NCBI GenBank assembly: GCA_947259375.1
Contig: CAMYLZ010000012.1
Location: forward strand, 1-64,000
From: an uncultured Parvularculaceae bacterium
Lineage (GTDB): Bacteria > Pseudomonadota > Alphaproteobacteria > Caulobacterales > Parvularculaceae
Direction: 5' to 3'
DNA: 64,000 nucleotides
Part shown: positions 7,108-16,424 of the stretch, one piece after another
Position numbering within the stretch: position 1 is the stretch's first letter
How the letters are laid out: every line of letters starts with the position of its first letter
The notes under the pieces: generated by a model
What the model was told of the DNA's origin: nothing
Databases searched by the model: none
The model's input: the letters and a program-made list of their open reading frames with translations, nothing else
Translations under genes and position numbers: made by a program

Positions 7108-8073
7108 TTAGCGGGCGCCGCCGGCATATTGCGCCAGCGCGCCGATCCGTTTTGTGATCGGCGGGTGGGTGGCGAACACCCCGGCGAAGGAGTGCGTGTT
7201 TTCGATCATCATCTGCTGGATGTCGTTAGGCGCATCCACATCCGAACGGCCGGAAATTTTCTTGAGCGCGCAAATCATCGCATCCGGGTTGCGGGTCAGC
7301 TCCACCGCGCCGGCGTCTGCGAGATATTCCCGCTTTCGCGATAGCGAAAAACGGATCACCAGCGCCAGGAGATAAGCGATAACGATCATCGCGACAGCGA
7401 TGAGGATGAGAATGCCGCCGCCGCGGCTGTCGCCCTTGCGCGAGCGCGCATGGCCGCCAGCGCGAATCCCGGCGCGGAACATGTTGCGGAACACAAGCTC
7501 GCCGAAGAAAGAGAAAATACCGACAAAAATGACGGCGACGATAAGCAGCCGCACATCGCGGTTCATGATATGGGTCAGCTCATGCGCAAGCACGGCCTCC
7601 AATTCGTCCTTGTCGAGCGCATCGATGAGCCCGCGCGTCACCGTCACCTTGTAACTCTTGTCGGAAAGGCCGCTGGCGAAAGCGTTGAGCGCCGGCGTTT
7701 CGATAATATTGAGGCGCGGCGTCGTCAGCCCGCGCGAGATGCATAAATTCTCAAGCAGGTTGTAAAGCTCCGGCGCTTCCTTGCGCGTCAGGCCGCGCGC
7801 GCCCACCGAGGCTTCGATGATCTTCTGGTAGGAAAGCCAGGCAATCGCGAACCACAGCCCGGCGCCGACAAAAGCGAAGGGCCAGATGCGCCCGAGATGA
7901 GCGAACGCCAGGCGCAGCCCCGCGCCTGTATCCGGGACCGGTTCCGTCAGCCCCACATAGCCGACGGCCAACCCAAATATCAGGAACATGAGCAACACCG
8001 GAAACCCGGCAAGCAGGAACGCCGATTTCAGGTTGTTGTTCCAGATATGGGTTTGCAGGCCGAAGGCGCCCAA
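7108..8073 (-). CDS. M48-family membrane metallopeptidase (HtpX/YggG-like)
   Basis: A zinc peptidase of 321 residues embedded in the inner membrane. The zinc motif HELTH is at 164-168, and the third ligand is in REYLADAGAV near 245. Hydrophobic helices lie at about 18-40, 65-80, 180-200 and 220-240. The start is a TTG at 8073 (MGAFGLQTHIWNNN), with GGAG 7 bases upstream overlapping the end of the preceding gene; no ATG lies near. M48 proteins of this type are often encoded beside LemA, and here lemA lies two genes upstream in the same direction, which supports a joint envelope quality-control role. The function is inferred from the family. Confidence 0.88.
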   Translation of the reverse strand: MGAFGLQTHIWNNNLKSAFLLAGFPVLLMFLIFGLAVGYVGLTEPVPDTGAGLRLAFAHLGRIWPFAFVGAGLWFAIAWLSYQKIIEASVGARGLTRKEAPELYNLLENLCISRGLTTPRLNIIETPALNAFASGLSDKSYKVTVTRGLIDALDKDELEAVLAHELTHIMNRDVRLLIVAVIFVGIFSFFGELVFRNMFRAGIRAGGHARSRKGDSRGGGILILIAVAMIVIAYLLALVIRFSLSRKREYLADAGAVELTRNPDAMICALKKISGRSDVDAPNDIQQMMIENTHSFAGVFATHPPITKRIGALAQYAGGAR

Positions 8074-8076
8074 AGC

Positions 8077-8766
8077 TCACTCCGCGTCGAATGAATAATC
8101 GCTCGCCGCTTTGGCATGCAGCGCGGTCGTGTCGAACACCGGAACATTGCCCTGCTTATCGGACAAGATCATGCATAATTCGGTACACCCCAAAATAACG
8201 CCGTCGGCGCCCGAGCGGGTAATGACCTCAAGCAGCTCGCCGCGCGACTTGTCGACCACTTTGCCATGGACCAGCTCGCCCAGAATGATCCGTCCGATCA
8301 TAGCCTGGTCCTCCGGCGACGGAACCACAACCTCATGGTCAAAACGTTTCGCCAATTCGCGCCGATAATGCCCCTCGCCCATCACCACCGGCGTGCCGAG
8401 CAGCAAGGGCCGGGCCGCACCTGCCGCCCGCATCGCCGCACACAAGGCGTCGAGCAGATGAATGACCGGCAGACCGGTCGCCGCCGCCGCAGCATCCGCC
8501 GCCACATGGGTGGTGTTCGAGGTGATGACCAGCGCATCCGCGCCAGCCGCCTTGAGACGCTCGGCGCCGGCGACCACTTCGCCTGTAAAAGCGTCCCAGT
8601 CACGCGCATCATAATGCTTGATCATAATCCCGTAATCGAGCGTGTTGATCATCAGATTCGCTGAATGCTGGCCGCCAAGACGCGCGCGCGCATGAGCATT
8701 CAACAGGCGGTAATAAATCGCGGTCGATTCAGGGCTGACCCCGCCGATAAGACCGAGATGTTTCAT
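8077..8766 (-). CDS. Aspartate/glutamate racemase-family protein with atypical active site
   Basis: The product has 229 residues, a normal size for the family. The N-terminus GLIGGVSPESTAIYYR is typical. The second catalytic region has its cysteine (GCTEL, Cys194), but the first, normally C-N-T-x-H, reads S83-N-T-T-H87, so the first catalytic Cys is Ser. An E. coli relative (YgeA-type) with Thr at this position is reported to act as an L-Asp/Glu-specific racemase, so activity is possible but may be one-sided. It sits 3 bp upstream of the M48 gene in a probable lemA-racemase-M48 operon. Substrate unknown. Confidence 0.82.
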   Translation of the reverse strand: MKHLGLIGGVSPESTAIYYRLLNAHARARLGGQHSANLMINTLDYGIMIKHYDARDWDAFTGEVVAGAERLKAAGADALVITSNTTHVAADAAAAATGLPVIHLLDALCAAMRAAGAARPLLLGTPVVMGEGHYRRELAKRFDHEVVVPSPEDQAMIGRIILGELVHGKVVDKSRGELLEVITRSGADGVILGCTELCMILSDKQGNVPVFDTTALHAKAASDYSFDAE

Positions 8767-8816
8767 GCTATTTTTCCAATGGCGATCACGCCGCGCCTTT
8801 CAGGCCGGCGCAAAGT

Positions 8817-9380
8817 TCAAAATTTTACTTCCGGCGCCGTTTCCATCGCAGCCCGCGCGGCTTCGGGGATCTCGAAATAGTCTTTCTCAGCGAAGCCGCC
8901 GAGCGGCGCCACGAAATTGCCGGGCACCTGCTTGATCGAGGTATTATATTCCTGAACCGCGTTATTGAAGAACCGCCGTGCCGCGGCGATCTTGTTTTCA
9001 ACATCGGAAAGCTCGCGCTGCAATTCGAGAAAGTTCGTATTGGCTTTGAGGTCCGGATAAGCTTCGGCGAGCGCAAACAGCCTTCCCAGCGCGGCGCCGA
9101 GAACGCCCTCCGCCGCGCCTTGCGCCGCCGGGCCATGCGCCGCCGCCGCCGCATTGCGCGCGCTGATAACCGCGTCGAGCGTTTCTTTTTCGTGGCTGGC
9201 GTAGCCTTTCACCGTCTCTACCAGATTGGGAATCAAATCATGTCGCTGGCGCAACTGCACATCGACATCAGCGAATGCCTGATCCGTACGCTGAGAAAGC
9301 GCAACGATGCGGTTGTAAATCGCGATGACGATAACCGCGAGAACGGCGATGACGCCGAGAAGAAGTAATAAGCCTGACAT
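8817..9380 (-). CDS. lemA: LemA family protein
   Basis: The product has 187 residues. It has one N-terminal transmembrane helix (SGLLLLLGVIAVLAVIVIAIYN) followed by a long helical domain. Family signatures are RIVALSQRTDQAFADVDVQL and the block around ELSDVENKIAAARRFFNN. The start at 9380 has an AAGGGGCT ribosome site; an upstream in-frame ATG adds 22 residues without a good site. LemA is commonly linked to M48/HtpX-type peptidases, as here. Its biochemical role is not settled. Confidence 0.9.
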   Translation of the reverse strand: MSGLLLLLGVIAVLAVIVIAIYNRIVALSQRTDQAFADVDVQLRQRHDLIPNLVETVKGYASHEKETLDAVISARNAAAAAHGPAAQGAAEGVLGAALGRLFALAEAYPDLKANTNFLELQRELSDVENKIAAARRFFNNAVQEYNTSIKQVPGNFVAPLGGFAEKDYFEIPEAARAAMETAPEVKF

Positions 9381-9497
9381 GCCGAGCCCCTTGGTTTCCA
9401 GTGCCGGTTGAGACGGCACCTTAGGACCATTCGCAGATGTCAGCAATCTTGGGCCGGCCGCGCGCGCGGCGCCGTCCCGAATAGAGAAAACCGGCAG

Positions 9498-10271
9498 TTA
9501 TTGCGCGGTGATGCCGCCGTCGATCTTGAACTCCGAAGCGGTGACATAACGCGATTCATCCGACGCCAGATAAACGATCGCGTAACCGACATCTTCGGGC
9601 TCGGCCAGACGCTTCCACGGAATTTGCTGCACCAGCCTGCGCTCGCCTTCCTCGCCGCCGCCGCCCATCTGCACGAGCGGATCGATGATCGGCGTGCGCG
9701 TAAACACCGGATGCACGGAGTTGCAGCGGATATCATAGCCGGAGCGCGCGCAATGCAACGCGATGGATTTCGTCATCATCCACACCGCCGCCTTGGCGGC
9801 GTTGTAGGACAGCATCATGCCATCCGCGACCAGCCCGGCGACCGAGGAAATATTGATAATCGACGCCGGCTGGCTGTCTTTGAGATAGGGCATGGCGAGC
9901 TGGGTGCCGACAAAAATGGAATCGACATCGATCTCCTGAACGCGCCGCCAGTTCTCGTAAGTCTCGGTCTCGATGCTGCCCGCCGTGCCGATACCGGCAT
10001 TATTGATGAGAATATCGATGCCGCCGAGAAACTCCGCCGCCGAGGCGAGCGCACGCTCCCAGTCGTCCTTGCGGGTGACGTCATGGCTCAATGCGAGCGC
10101 CGCATTAGCATGCGTCTTGTTGATCGCGGCGGCAGTTTCCTGCGCGCCTTGCACGTTAATATCAGTCAGGACGACGCGCGCGCCTTCATCGGCGAGCATT
10201 TTTCCGAAACACGCCCCGAGCCCCTGCGCGCCGCCGGTAATGAACGCTTTTTTTCCTGCAACTCTGCCCAT
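9498..10271 (-). CDS. Short-chain dehydrogenase/reductase (SDR), classical type
   Basis: An NAD(P)-dependent oxidoreductase of 257 residues. It has the nucleotide-binding GGAQGLG (13-19), NNAG (90-93), catalytic Ser in NISS (142-143), and the YxxxK pair Tyr156/Lys160 (YNAAK). Asp37 (VVLTDINV) at the end of the second strand suggests NAD rather than NADP. The start at 10271 follows AAGGGAG by 8 bases; an ATG 24 bases upstream has no site. It is close to 3-beta/7-alpha-hydroxysteroid and cyclopentanol dehydrogenase-type SDRs in pattern, but the substrate cannot be read from sequence. Confidence 0.9.
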   Translation of the reverse strand: MGRVAGKKAFITGGAQGLGACFGKMLADEGARVVLTDINVQGAQETAAAINKTHANAALALSHDVTRKDDWERALASAAEFLGGIDILINNAGIGTAGSIETETYENWRRVQEIDVDSIFVGTQLAMPYLKDSQPASIINISSVAGLVADGMMLSYNAAKAAVWMMTKSIALHCARSGYDIRCNSVHPVFTRTPIIDPLVQMGGGGEEGERRLVQQIPWKRLAEPEDVGYAIVYLASDESRYVTASEFKIDGGITAQ

Positions 10272-10351
10272 GACGTGCTCCCTTGATTGCGTCATTGCTA
10301 CCTGATGGAGCGCGCGAAGCCCAAGCCTAATTGCAGTTGACGCGCGAGCGC

Positions 10352-10524
10352 TCAGCGATGATCGGGCGCCAGGAGATAAACCCCAAGCCCGGCGAATACG
10401 GATGCAGATACGGTGTTCAGCCGCGCGCGCTGGTCGCTCGCGTGAACGCCATATCGGGCCCGGGCGTCACATTCAGGATCAATGCGCCCGTCAGGAAAAG
10501 CAGAAATATATTGAGGTCAAACAT
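10352..10524 (-). pseudogene. Remnant of a LysE-family amino-acid exporter
   Basis: From the ATG at 10524 the minus strand encodes MFDLNIFLLFLTGALILNV, then TPGPDM, the hallmark N-terminus of LysE/RhtB exporters, but it hits a stop at 10417. In another frame just downstream, RLNTVSASVFAGLGVYLLAP ending at 10352 looks like the C-terminal helix of the same family. About 150 central residues are missing, so a large internal deletion plus frame change has left only the two ends. It lies between the SDR and DUF1476 genes. Confidence 0.72.
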
Positions 10525-10554
10525 TGCGGCCGCTCAACCACGCAACAGGCCGGT

Positions 10555-10878
10555 CTAGCCCTCGCTTTGCACCTGGCGAACCGCCTCGGCCAGGCACTCA
10601 TCCATATGCCGGCGAATCTGATGGTCGGACTGCTCCACGCCCGCCGCATCGAAATCCTTGCGGATTTTGCGGAAGACATCTTCGTCGCCGGCCTCTTCGA
10701 AATCGGCCTTGATCACTTCCTTGGCGTAAGCGTCCGCATCCGCGCCCGATTTGCCGAGAAGTTCCGCCGCCCACAAACCGACCAGCTTGTTGCGGCGCGC
10801 TTCCGCCTTGAACCGCAATTCGGCGTCCAGGGCGAATTTCTTTTCGAACTTGTCCTCACGGTCATCAAAAGTCGTCAT
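10555..10878 (-). CDS. DUF1476 protein, ATP synthase inhibitor zeta-subunit type
   Basis: The product has 107 residues, mostly helical and charged. The N-terminus MTTFDDREDKFEKKFALDAE is the conserved inhibitory region of the alphaproteobacterial zeta subunit, which blocks reverse rotation of F1 ATPase. The start at 10878 matches the family start; an ATG 42 bases upstream is not conserved in style. It is divergent from purC, an arrangement common in Alphaproteobacteria. Confidence 0.9.
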   Translation of the reverse strand: MTTFDDREDKFEKKFALDAELRFKAEARRNKLVGLWAAELLGKSGADADAYAKEVIKADFEEAGDEDVFRKIRKDFDAAGVEQSDHQIRRHMDECLAEAVRQVQSEG

Positions 10879-11145
10879 CTGGGCACGTCTCCAAACTTGT
10901 CGCGCTGGGGCTTGTTTCACGCTACTTATCGCCGGTTTCAGCGCGGCGCAACGCAGTTGCGGAAAATCGCCGCCGCCAGGGCTTTTCTTCCCCGGGCGAT
11001 GGGCGTAAACCCGCCGCTTCTCCTACCGCGCGAGCCGTGCTAGCGACGGATGCGGCGATTGTCGCAAACGCTGCGGCCGCCCTGCCGCAGGCGCCTCGCG
11101 CCGGCCGTGCGATAACGCCCCTAGGGCACTGAAAGGATTACATAA

Positions 11146-11922
11146 ATGGCTCGCCGAAAGCAAATCTACGAAGGCAAGGCGAAAATCCTGTTTGAAGGCC
11201 CGGAGCCCGGCACGATCATCCAGTATTTCAAGGATGACGCAACCGCGTTCAATAATCAGAAAAAAGCCGTCCTCGAAGGCAAAGGCGTTCTCAATAACCG
11301 CATTTCCGAATTCATCATGACCGGGCTCGAGCGCATCGGCGTGCCGACCCATTTCATTCGCCGCCTCAATATGCGCGAGCAGCTCGTGCGTCATGTCGAA
11401 ATCGTGCCGCTGGAAGTGGTCGTGCGCAACTATGCAGCAGGCTCCATCGCCAAGCGTCTCGGCGTCGAGGAAGGCGCCGCCCTGCCGCGCTCGATCATCG
11501 AATTTTATTTCAAGAATGACGATCTCGGCGATCCGCTGGTGTCGGAAGAGCACATTACCGCATTCAACTGGGCCAATCCCCAGGAAATCGACGACATGAT
11601 GGCGCTGGCGCTGAGGGTCAACGATTTCCTTTCCGGCCTGTTTGCCGGCGTCGGCATCCGGCTCGTTGATTTCAAGGTAGAGTTTGGCCGCCAATATGAA
11701 GGCGAGATGATGCGCCTGATCGTCGCCGATGAAATCAGCCCGGATAGCTGCCGTTTGTGGGACATGGAAACCGGCGACATCATGGACAAGGACCGGTTCC
11801 GCAAGGACCTCGGCGATGTCACCGACGCCTACCGGGAAGTCGCCCGCCGGCTCGGTGTCTTGCGCGAGACGGAAAGCTCCGGCCAGACCGGCCCGGTGCT
11901 GGTCAGCGACAACGAAAAATAG
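11146..11922 (+). CDS. purC: Phosphoribosylaminoimidazole-succinocarboxamide synthase
   Basis: It catalyses ATP-dependent joining of aspartate to CAIR, giving SAICAR in de novo purine synthesis. The product has 258 residues, the usual bacterial length. Signatures are the N-terminal [21 protein letters not shown], and the block [13 protein letters not shown] typical of PurC. The ribosome site AAAGGA precedes the ATG. Downstream come purS and purQ, giving an alphaproteobacterial purCSQ cluster; purL is not in the window. A weak hairpin (CCTC-tttt-GAGG then TTTT, 12003-12018) lies between purC and purS. Confidence 0.97.
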   Translation: MARRKQIYEGKAKILFEGPEPGTIIQYFKDDATAFNNQKKAVLEGKGVLNNRISEFIMTGLERIGVPTHFIRRLNMREQLVRHVEIVPLEVVVRNYAAGSIAKRLGVEEGAALPRSIIEFYFKNDDLGDPLVSEEHITAFNWANPQEIDDMMALALRVNDFLSGLFAGVGIRLVDFKVEFGRQYEGEMMRLIVADEISPDSCRLWDMETGDIMDKDRFRKDLGDVTDAYREVARRLGVLRETESSGQTGPVLVSDNEK

Positions 11923-12082
11923 TCGGCCGGCGCGCAGAAAACGCACCGCCGAAACGGCTTGTCGCTTGTTCGTAACCGACAGGTCTCGATCGGCGGCCAG
12001 CCCCTCTTTTGAGGTTTTGCCGGCAATTGCGGTTTGCGGCGCCGCGTTGTAATCACTCGCACGCAGCCAAGCGGGATCGATC

Positions 12083-12325
12083 ATGAAAGCCAAGATTACC
12101 ATCACTTTGAAAAACGGTGTTCTCGACCCGCAAGGCGCGGCTATTGAAAACGCCCTCGCCGGCCTTGGTTTTGACGGCGCGGCGGGCGTGCGTCAGGGCA
12201 AGGTGATCGAGCTGAAGCTCGCCGAAACGGATGAAGGCGCGGCCCGGGCGAAAGTCGAGGAGATGTGCCAGAAGCTGCTCGCCAATCCGGTGATGGAAAA
12301 CTACGCCATCGAAATTCTCGCATAA
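12083..12325 (+). CDS. purS: Phosphoribosylformylglycinamidine synthase subunit PurS
   Basis: The product has 80 residues. It is the small subunit that bridges PurL and PurQ in the three-part FGAM synthetase. The family pattern is clear: KITITLKNGVLDPQG, then ALAGLGFDG, VRQGKVIELKL, and CQKLLANPVMENYAIEIL. It lies between purC and purQ, separated from purQ by one membrane-protein gene. Confidence 0.96.
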   Translation: MKAKITITLKNGVLDPQGAAIENALAGLGFDGAAGVRQGKVIELKLAETDEGAARAKVEEMCQKLLANPVMENYAIEILA

Positions 12326-12368
12326 TGGATGCGCGCAACGAAGCGCCCCAAACTGGCAAGAGGTTGCT

Positions 12369-12950
12369 GTGACGGCGAACCTGCAACAAGCGCTGCTGGA
12401 CGAACGACATGCCGCCTATGGGCGCTTGCGCGGCGGTTTTCCCATCCCGCTTGCCGGCGCGACCTATTGGGGGGCGCTGGGCGCGGCCGGATATCTGATC
12501 GAGGGCGATCTGTGGTACTGGATTGCGCTGTTCGGCAGCGGCGCGATTTTCCCGCTCGCCCTCGCCTATGCCGGCATCTTCAAAAACGACTTCATGAAGG
12601 ACAAGACTGCCGTCACCGGCGTCCTCGCGCCGGCCTTTATCAGCATGCTGCTTTTCTGGCCCATGGCGATTGCAGCGCTGTGGCGCGCCATTGACCTGTT
12701 TCCATTGATCCTCGCCATCGGCATGTCGCTGCATTGGCCGGTCATTGGCTGGTCTTACGGGCGAACGACGCTGTTCAGCGCCCATGCCGTCATCAGGGCC
12801 GTGATCGCTTTCGTTATTTTCTGGAAATTGCCGGAAATGCAGACAACCTTGCTGCCTTTCTCGGTCGCCGCCATTTATGTGCTGACAACCGCCGCGATCT
12901 TCATCGATTCCGGCGCCATACGCCGCCGCATGAAAGAAACCGCAGCATGA
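12369..12950 (+). CDS. Integral membrane protein of unknown function in the pur operon
   Basis: The product has 193 residues with about six hydrophobic segments (for example [20 protein letters not shown] and [15 protein letters not shown]). It starts with GTG at 12369. The end overlaps the purQ start (ATGA), so it is co-translated. The N-terminal sequence ([23 protein letters not shown]) resembles a small family of uncharacterised membrane proteins, perhaps DUF7010, but I am not sure. No residue pattern suggests a link to purine synthesis; it may be a passenger. Confidence 0.75.
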   Translation: MTANLQQALLDERHAAYGRLRGGFPIPLAGATYWGALGAAGYLIEGDLWYWIALFGSGAIFPLALAYAGIFKNDFMKDKTAVTGVLAPAFISMLLFWPMAIAALWRAIDLFPLILAIGMSLHWPVIGWSYGRTTLFSAHAVIRAVIAFVIFWKLPEMQTTLLPFSVAAIYVLTTAAIFIDSGAIRRRMKETAA

Positions 12951-13609
12951 AAACCGCCGTCATTGTTTTCCCCGCCTCCAATTGCGACCGCGACATCGCC
13001 GTCGCCCTCGAACAGGCCACCGGCACCGCGCCGGAAATGGTCTGGCATGGCCAAACGGAATTGCCGGATGCGGATTTTTACGCCCTGCCCGGCGGCTTCT
13101 CCTATGGCGATTATCTGCGCGCCGGCGCCATGGCGGCAAAATCGCCGATCATGCGCGCCGTCATCGACAAGGCGAAAGCCGGCGCGCCGCTGATCGGCGT
13201 ATGCAACGGCTTCCAGATCCTATGCGAAACGGGCCTCCTGCCCGGCGCGTTAATGCGCAATGCAGGTCTCGATTTCGTTTGCGGGGACGTGACCCTGCGG
13301 GTCGATAACGACCAGTCGATTTTCACTCGCGGCTATGCAAAAGGCGACTATGTCAACTTTCCTGTCGCCCATCATGACGGCAATTATTTCGCGGATGACG
13401 AAACGCTTGACCGGCTTGAGGGCGAAGGCCGCGTGGCGTTGCGCTATGTGGACAACCCAAACGGGTCGGCGCGCGATATCGCCGGGCTTCTCAATGACGC
13501 CGGCAATGTGATGGGGCTGATGCCCCACCCTGAACGGGTGATCTCGCCGCTGCTTGGCGGCGCCGACGGCGCTGCGTTTTTCAAAGGCGTCATCGAAGCC
13601 GTTTCGTAA
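12947..13609 (+). CDS. purQ: Phosphoribosylformylglycinamidine synthase, glutaminase subunit PurQ
   Basis: A class I glutamine amidotransferase that supplies ammonia to PurL for conversion of FGAR to FGAM. The product has 220 residues. The catalytic triad is Cys86 (GVCNGFQ), His194 and Glu196 (MPHPERV). The start at 12947 overlaps the upstream stop by four bases. It converges on the amidase gene with a 4-bp gap. Confidence 0.97.
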   Translation: MKTAVIVFPASNCDRDIAVALEQATGTAPEMVWHGQTELPDADFYALPGGFSYGDYLRAGAMAAKSPIMRAVIDKAKAGAPLIGVCNGFQILCETGLLPGALMRNAGLDFVCGDVTLRVDNDQSIFTRGYAKGDYVNFPVAHHDGNYFADDETLDRLEGEGRVALRYVDNPNGSARDIAGLLNDAGNVMGLMPHPERVISPLLGGADGAAFFKGVIEAVS

Positions 13610-13613
13610 GATT

Positions 13614-15098
13614 TCAGCCAAACACCACCGGACGGCGGCCCGACCAGGGCGCCGCCTCTTCCAGCTCGAAAGCGAGCTTCAACAAACTCTCCTCACGCCC
13701 CAGCGCTGCGCCGAACATCGCGCCGATCGGCAAACTGTTTTCCGACATGGAAAGCGGCAACGAGATCGCCGGCGCACCGGTAATATTGTATAAAACCGTA
13801 TACTGAACATAACCGGTCAGCCGGCCCATCAGCGTTTCATAATCATGTGCGGCGCCAAGATAGCCGAGCTTCGGCGGCGCCGTCGTCACCACCGGCGAAA
13901 GAACTAGGTCATAGGTTTCATGCACGCGCGCCATGACGCCCGCCACCGCCTGTAGCCGTGCGATGCTTGCTTCAAAGCGGTCTTTTTCCGCCTCGAAGCG
14001 GCGTGCCAGGCCGAGCGTAAACGGTTCAAAGGCAATCGCATTGCGCGGTAGGCCCGTCGCCTCCTCCCAGACGCTGACAGCGTTATGCGCGAACGCCGCC
14101 CAATAGAGCGTAAAGTCCTCGTCAAGACCGCCCGCCAGCGGCAACGAAATTTCCTCAACCTCATGGCCGAGATCCGCACACAACGCCGCGACGCGACGCG
14201 TCGCCGCCTCGACCTCCGCGCTCGGTTCCGCGCCGCCTAGCCCGGTGATCGTCAGCCCGATCCGCAAGCGCCGACTATCCGGCCCGGTAACGAGCCCAAG
14301 CGGCGCAAGCCCGTTTGATCCCGCCGGCAAGGCGAGCCCCGAAGCGATCGCCGCCGTGTCGCGCACGGTGCGCGTTTGCGCGCCATGCACCGAAAGCGAA
14401 ATCGGGCCCACCGCATCTTCCGAACGCGCCTGCGGATTGCGCCCGCGCGACACCTTCAAACCGACATTGCCGCAACATGAGGCGGGAATCCGGATTGAGC
14501 CGCCACCGTCGCTCGCATGGGCGATCGGCACGACCCCGCTGGCAACGAGCGCCGCCGCCCCGCCGGACGACCCGCCAGTTGAATAATCCGTGTTCCAAGG
14601 GTTTCGCGTCTTGCCGTTGCTGATCGGCTCAGTCGTCGCCGAAAGGCCGAATTCCGGCGTTGCGCTTTTGCCGAGACTGACGACGCCGAGCCCAAGAAAA
14701 GCCTCGACCAGCGGTGTCAGGTCTTCGCCTTTATATCCGGGAAACGCCCGGCTGCCGAAGCCCGTGGCGACGCCAGGCAAATCATCCAGATCCTTGATAA
14801 ATGTCGGCACGCCGGCCCAAGGACCATTTGCGCGCGCCGCCATGTCGCGCGCCGCGTCAAACGTCCGGTTAACGATAGCGTTGATTTTCGCGTCGACGCG
14901 TTTTGCGCGGTCAATCGCGGCTTCGACCGCCTCACGCGCGCTCAACTCCCCGGCGTGGATTCGCAATGCGGTTTCGACGCCGTCAAGCGCGGCGAGATCA
15001 CTCGCAGCCCGCTGATCGGAACGCGAACAGGCCGCCCCCATGGCGAGCAAAGCGGCGCCTGCGCCCGCTTCCATCAGATTGCGCCGCGTCAGCCCCAT
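13614..15098 (-). CDS. Amidase-signature family hydrolase, exported lipoprotein
   Basis: The product has 494 residues. Tat-like Arg-Arg (TRRNLMEAG) is followed by a lipobox with Cys24 (MGAAC), so it is probably an exported lipoprotein. The Ser-cisSer-Lys triad of the amidase-signature family is Lys102 (FIKDLDD), cis-Ser177 (STGGSSGG) and nucleophile Ser201 (DGGGSIRIPAS). The start at 15098 is 8 bases after AAGGAGA. The family includes 6-aminohexanoate-cyclic-dimer hydrolase, which this resembles in layout, but the substrate is unknown. The location argues against a role in Gln-tRNA amidation. Confidence 0.88.
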   Translation of the reverse strand: MGLTRRNLMEAGAGAALLAMGAACSRSDQRAASDLAALDGVETALRIHAGELSAREAVEAAIDRAKRVDAKINAIVNRTFDAARDMAARANGPWAGVPTFIKDLDDLPGVATGFGSRAFPGYKGEDLTPLVEAFLGLGVVSLGKSATPEFGLSATTEPISNGKTRNPWNTDYSTGGSSGGAAALVASGVVPIAHASDGGGSIRIPASCCGNVGLKVSRGRNPQARSEDAVGPISLSVHGAQTRTVRDTAAIASGLALPAGSNGLAPLGLVTGPDSRRLRIGLTITGLGGAEPSAEVEAATRRVAALCADLGHEVEEISLPLAGGLDEDFTLYWAAFAHNAVSVWEEATGLPRNAIAFEPFTLGLARRFEAEKDRFEASIARLQAVAGVMARVHETYDLVLSPVVTTAPPKLGYLGAAHDYETLMGRLTGYVQYTVLYNITGAPAISLPLSMSENSLPIGAMFGAALGREESLLKLAFELEEAAPWSGRRPVVFG

Positions 15099-15212
15099 GC
15101 ATCGTCTCCTTTTATTCCACATTCAAATCCGCCATCATCGTTACAAGAGAAGGGTGCGCGCCGATCGTCAAGCAATGGACGCAGAACGGCGGGAAGACCT
15201 GGGAGGGGTGAT

Positions 15213-16424
15213 ATGAGAGTGGTGATCATGTTGGCGGCATTGGGAATGCTCGCCGCCTGCGCTGAAAAATCCGAACCGCCCGCCGCCGGAGACCCGTCCT
15301 ATCAGGAAACCTTGATGGAACAGCTCATCGACGCGGCGCCTGGCGACGTCATCGAAATTCCGGAAGGACGTTTCTCCTTTGATCGCTCGCTGAGCCTAAC
15401 TGTCGACGGCGTCACCATTCGCGGCGCCGGCATGGACAAGACCGTGCTGACCTTCGCCGGGCAGATCGCCGGCGCCGAAGGGGTGCTGGTGACCGCAAGC
15501 GATTTCACGATCGAAGACCTCGCCATCGAAGACACGCGCGGCGACGCGCTGAAAATCGCCGAAGGAAAGAACATTGTCATCCGCCGCATCCGCACGGAAT
15601 GGACGACAGGCCCGAAAACCGAAAACGGCGCTTACGGCATCTATCCGGTGCAGATCGAAAACCTGCTGATGGAGGACAGCGTCGCAATCGGCGCGTCCGA
15701 TGCGGGGCTTTATATCGGCCAATCGAAAAACGTGGTCATCCGAAACAACCGGGCGGAATACAACGTCGCCGGCATCGAGATTGAAAACACCACCGGCGCC
15801 GACGTCTATGGCAATGTCGCGACCAACAACACGGGCGGCATTCTCGTTTTCAATATGCCGAACCTCAAAATACCCGGCGCGCGCACGCGGGTTTTCGACA
15901 ACGCAGTTTATGCCAACAACACCAAAAATTTCGGTCATAAGGGAACGCCGGTCGCCTCCATCCCGGCGGGCTCGGGCGTCGTCATCAATTCCAACGATCA
16001 GGTCGAAATTTTCAACAATGACATCCGCGACAACAAGACGGCGAATATTATCGTCGCCAGCATCTTTTCTTCGGAGCTGGGCGAGGGCGACATGCAAGCC
16101 GATTTTGATCCCTATCCGGAGGGGATTTTCATCTATGACAATGCTTTTGAAGGCGGCGGCGACAATCCTGACGGGCTCGACTTGCAGGCCCTGAAAATCG
16201 CCATCGCCGGGCTCGGCGCCTTGCCCGACATTTTGTGGGACGGTTATGTCGCGCCCGGCCGGACGCCCAGCGACGTGCTTTGCGTGCAAAATGGCGACGC
16301 AATGGTTGTCAATGTGGATGGCCCGAATGGCAATGCGCATGCGCGCATCGTCAGCGACGGCGCCCATGACTGCGCTTTCGAAAAACTGCCCGCGATCAAA
16401 CTGATGGAGCCATTGGCCGAGTGA
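15213..16424 (+). CDS. Parallel beta-helix lipoprotein (paired with diheme cytochrome)
   Basis: The product has 403 residues. It has a lipoprotein signal (VVIMLAALGMLAAC). The rest is a right-handed beta-helix: GFTIRG-like turns (DGVTIRGAGMD, KNIVIRRIR, KNVVIRNNRAEYN, GADVYGNVATNN). The N-terminal AAPGDVIEIPEGRF is typical of periplasmic copper-binding/NosD-type helices. The start has a GGGAGGGG site. The stop overlaps the GTG of the next gene, a diheme cytochrome. I recall this pair as a conserved two-gene family first noted in Hyphomonas and Shewanella (TIGR03805/TIGR03806 types). The role is unknown; it is probably periplasmic. Confidence 0.85.
   Translation: MRVVIMLAALGMLAACAEKSEPPAAGDPSYQETLMEQLIDAAPGDVIEIPEGRFSFDRSLSLTVDGVTIRGAGMDKTVLTFAGQIAGAEGVLVTASDFTIEDLAIEDTRGDALKIAEGKNIVIRRIRTEWTTGPKTENGAYGIYPVQIENLLMEDSVAIGASDAGLYIGQSKNVVIRNNRAEYNVAGIEIENTTGADVYGNVATNNTGGILVFNMPNLKIPGARTRVFDNAVYANNTKNFGHKGTPVASIPAGSGVVINSNDQVEIFNNDIRDNKTANIIVASIFSSELGEGDMQADFDPYPEGIFIYDNAFEGGGDNPDGLDLQALKIAIAGLGALPDILWDGYVAPGRTPSDVLCVQNGDAMVVNVDGPNGNAHARIVSDGAHDCAFEKLPAIKLMEPLAE

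Noticed and set aside
10402-11043. 213-residue plus-strand frame
   Set aside because: It runs antisense to the DUF1476 gene and the LysE remnant and shows no family pattern.
11023-12105. 360-residue minus-strand frame
   Set aside because: It lies entirely antisense to purC, which is unmistakable; high GC creates long open frames.
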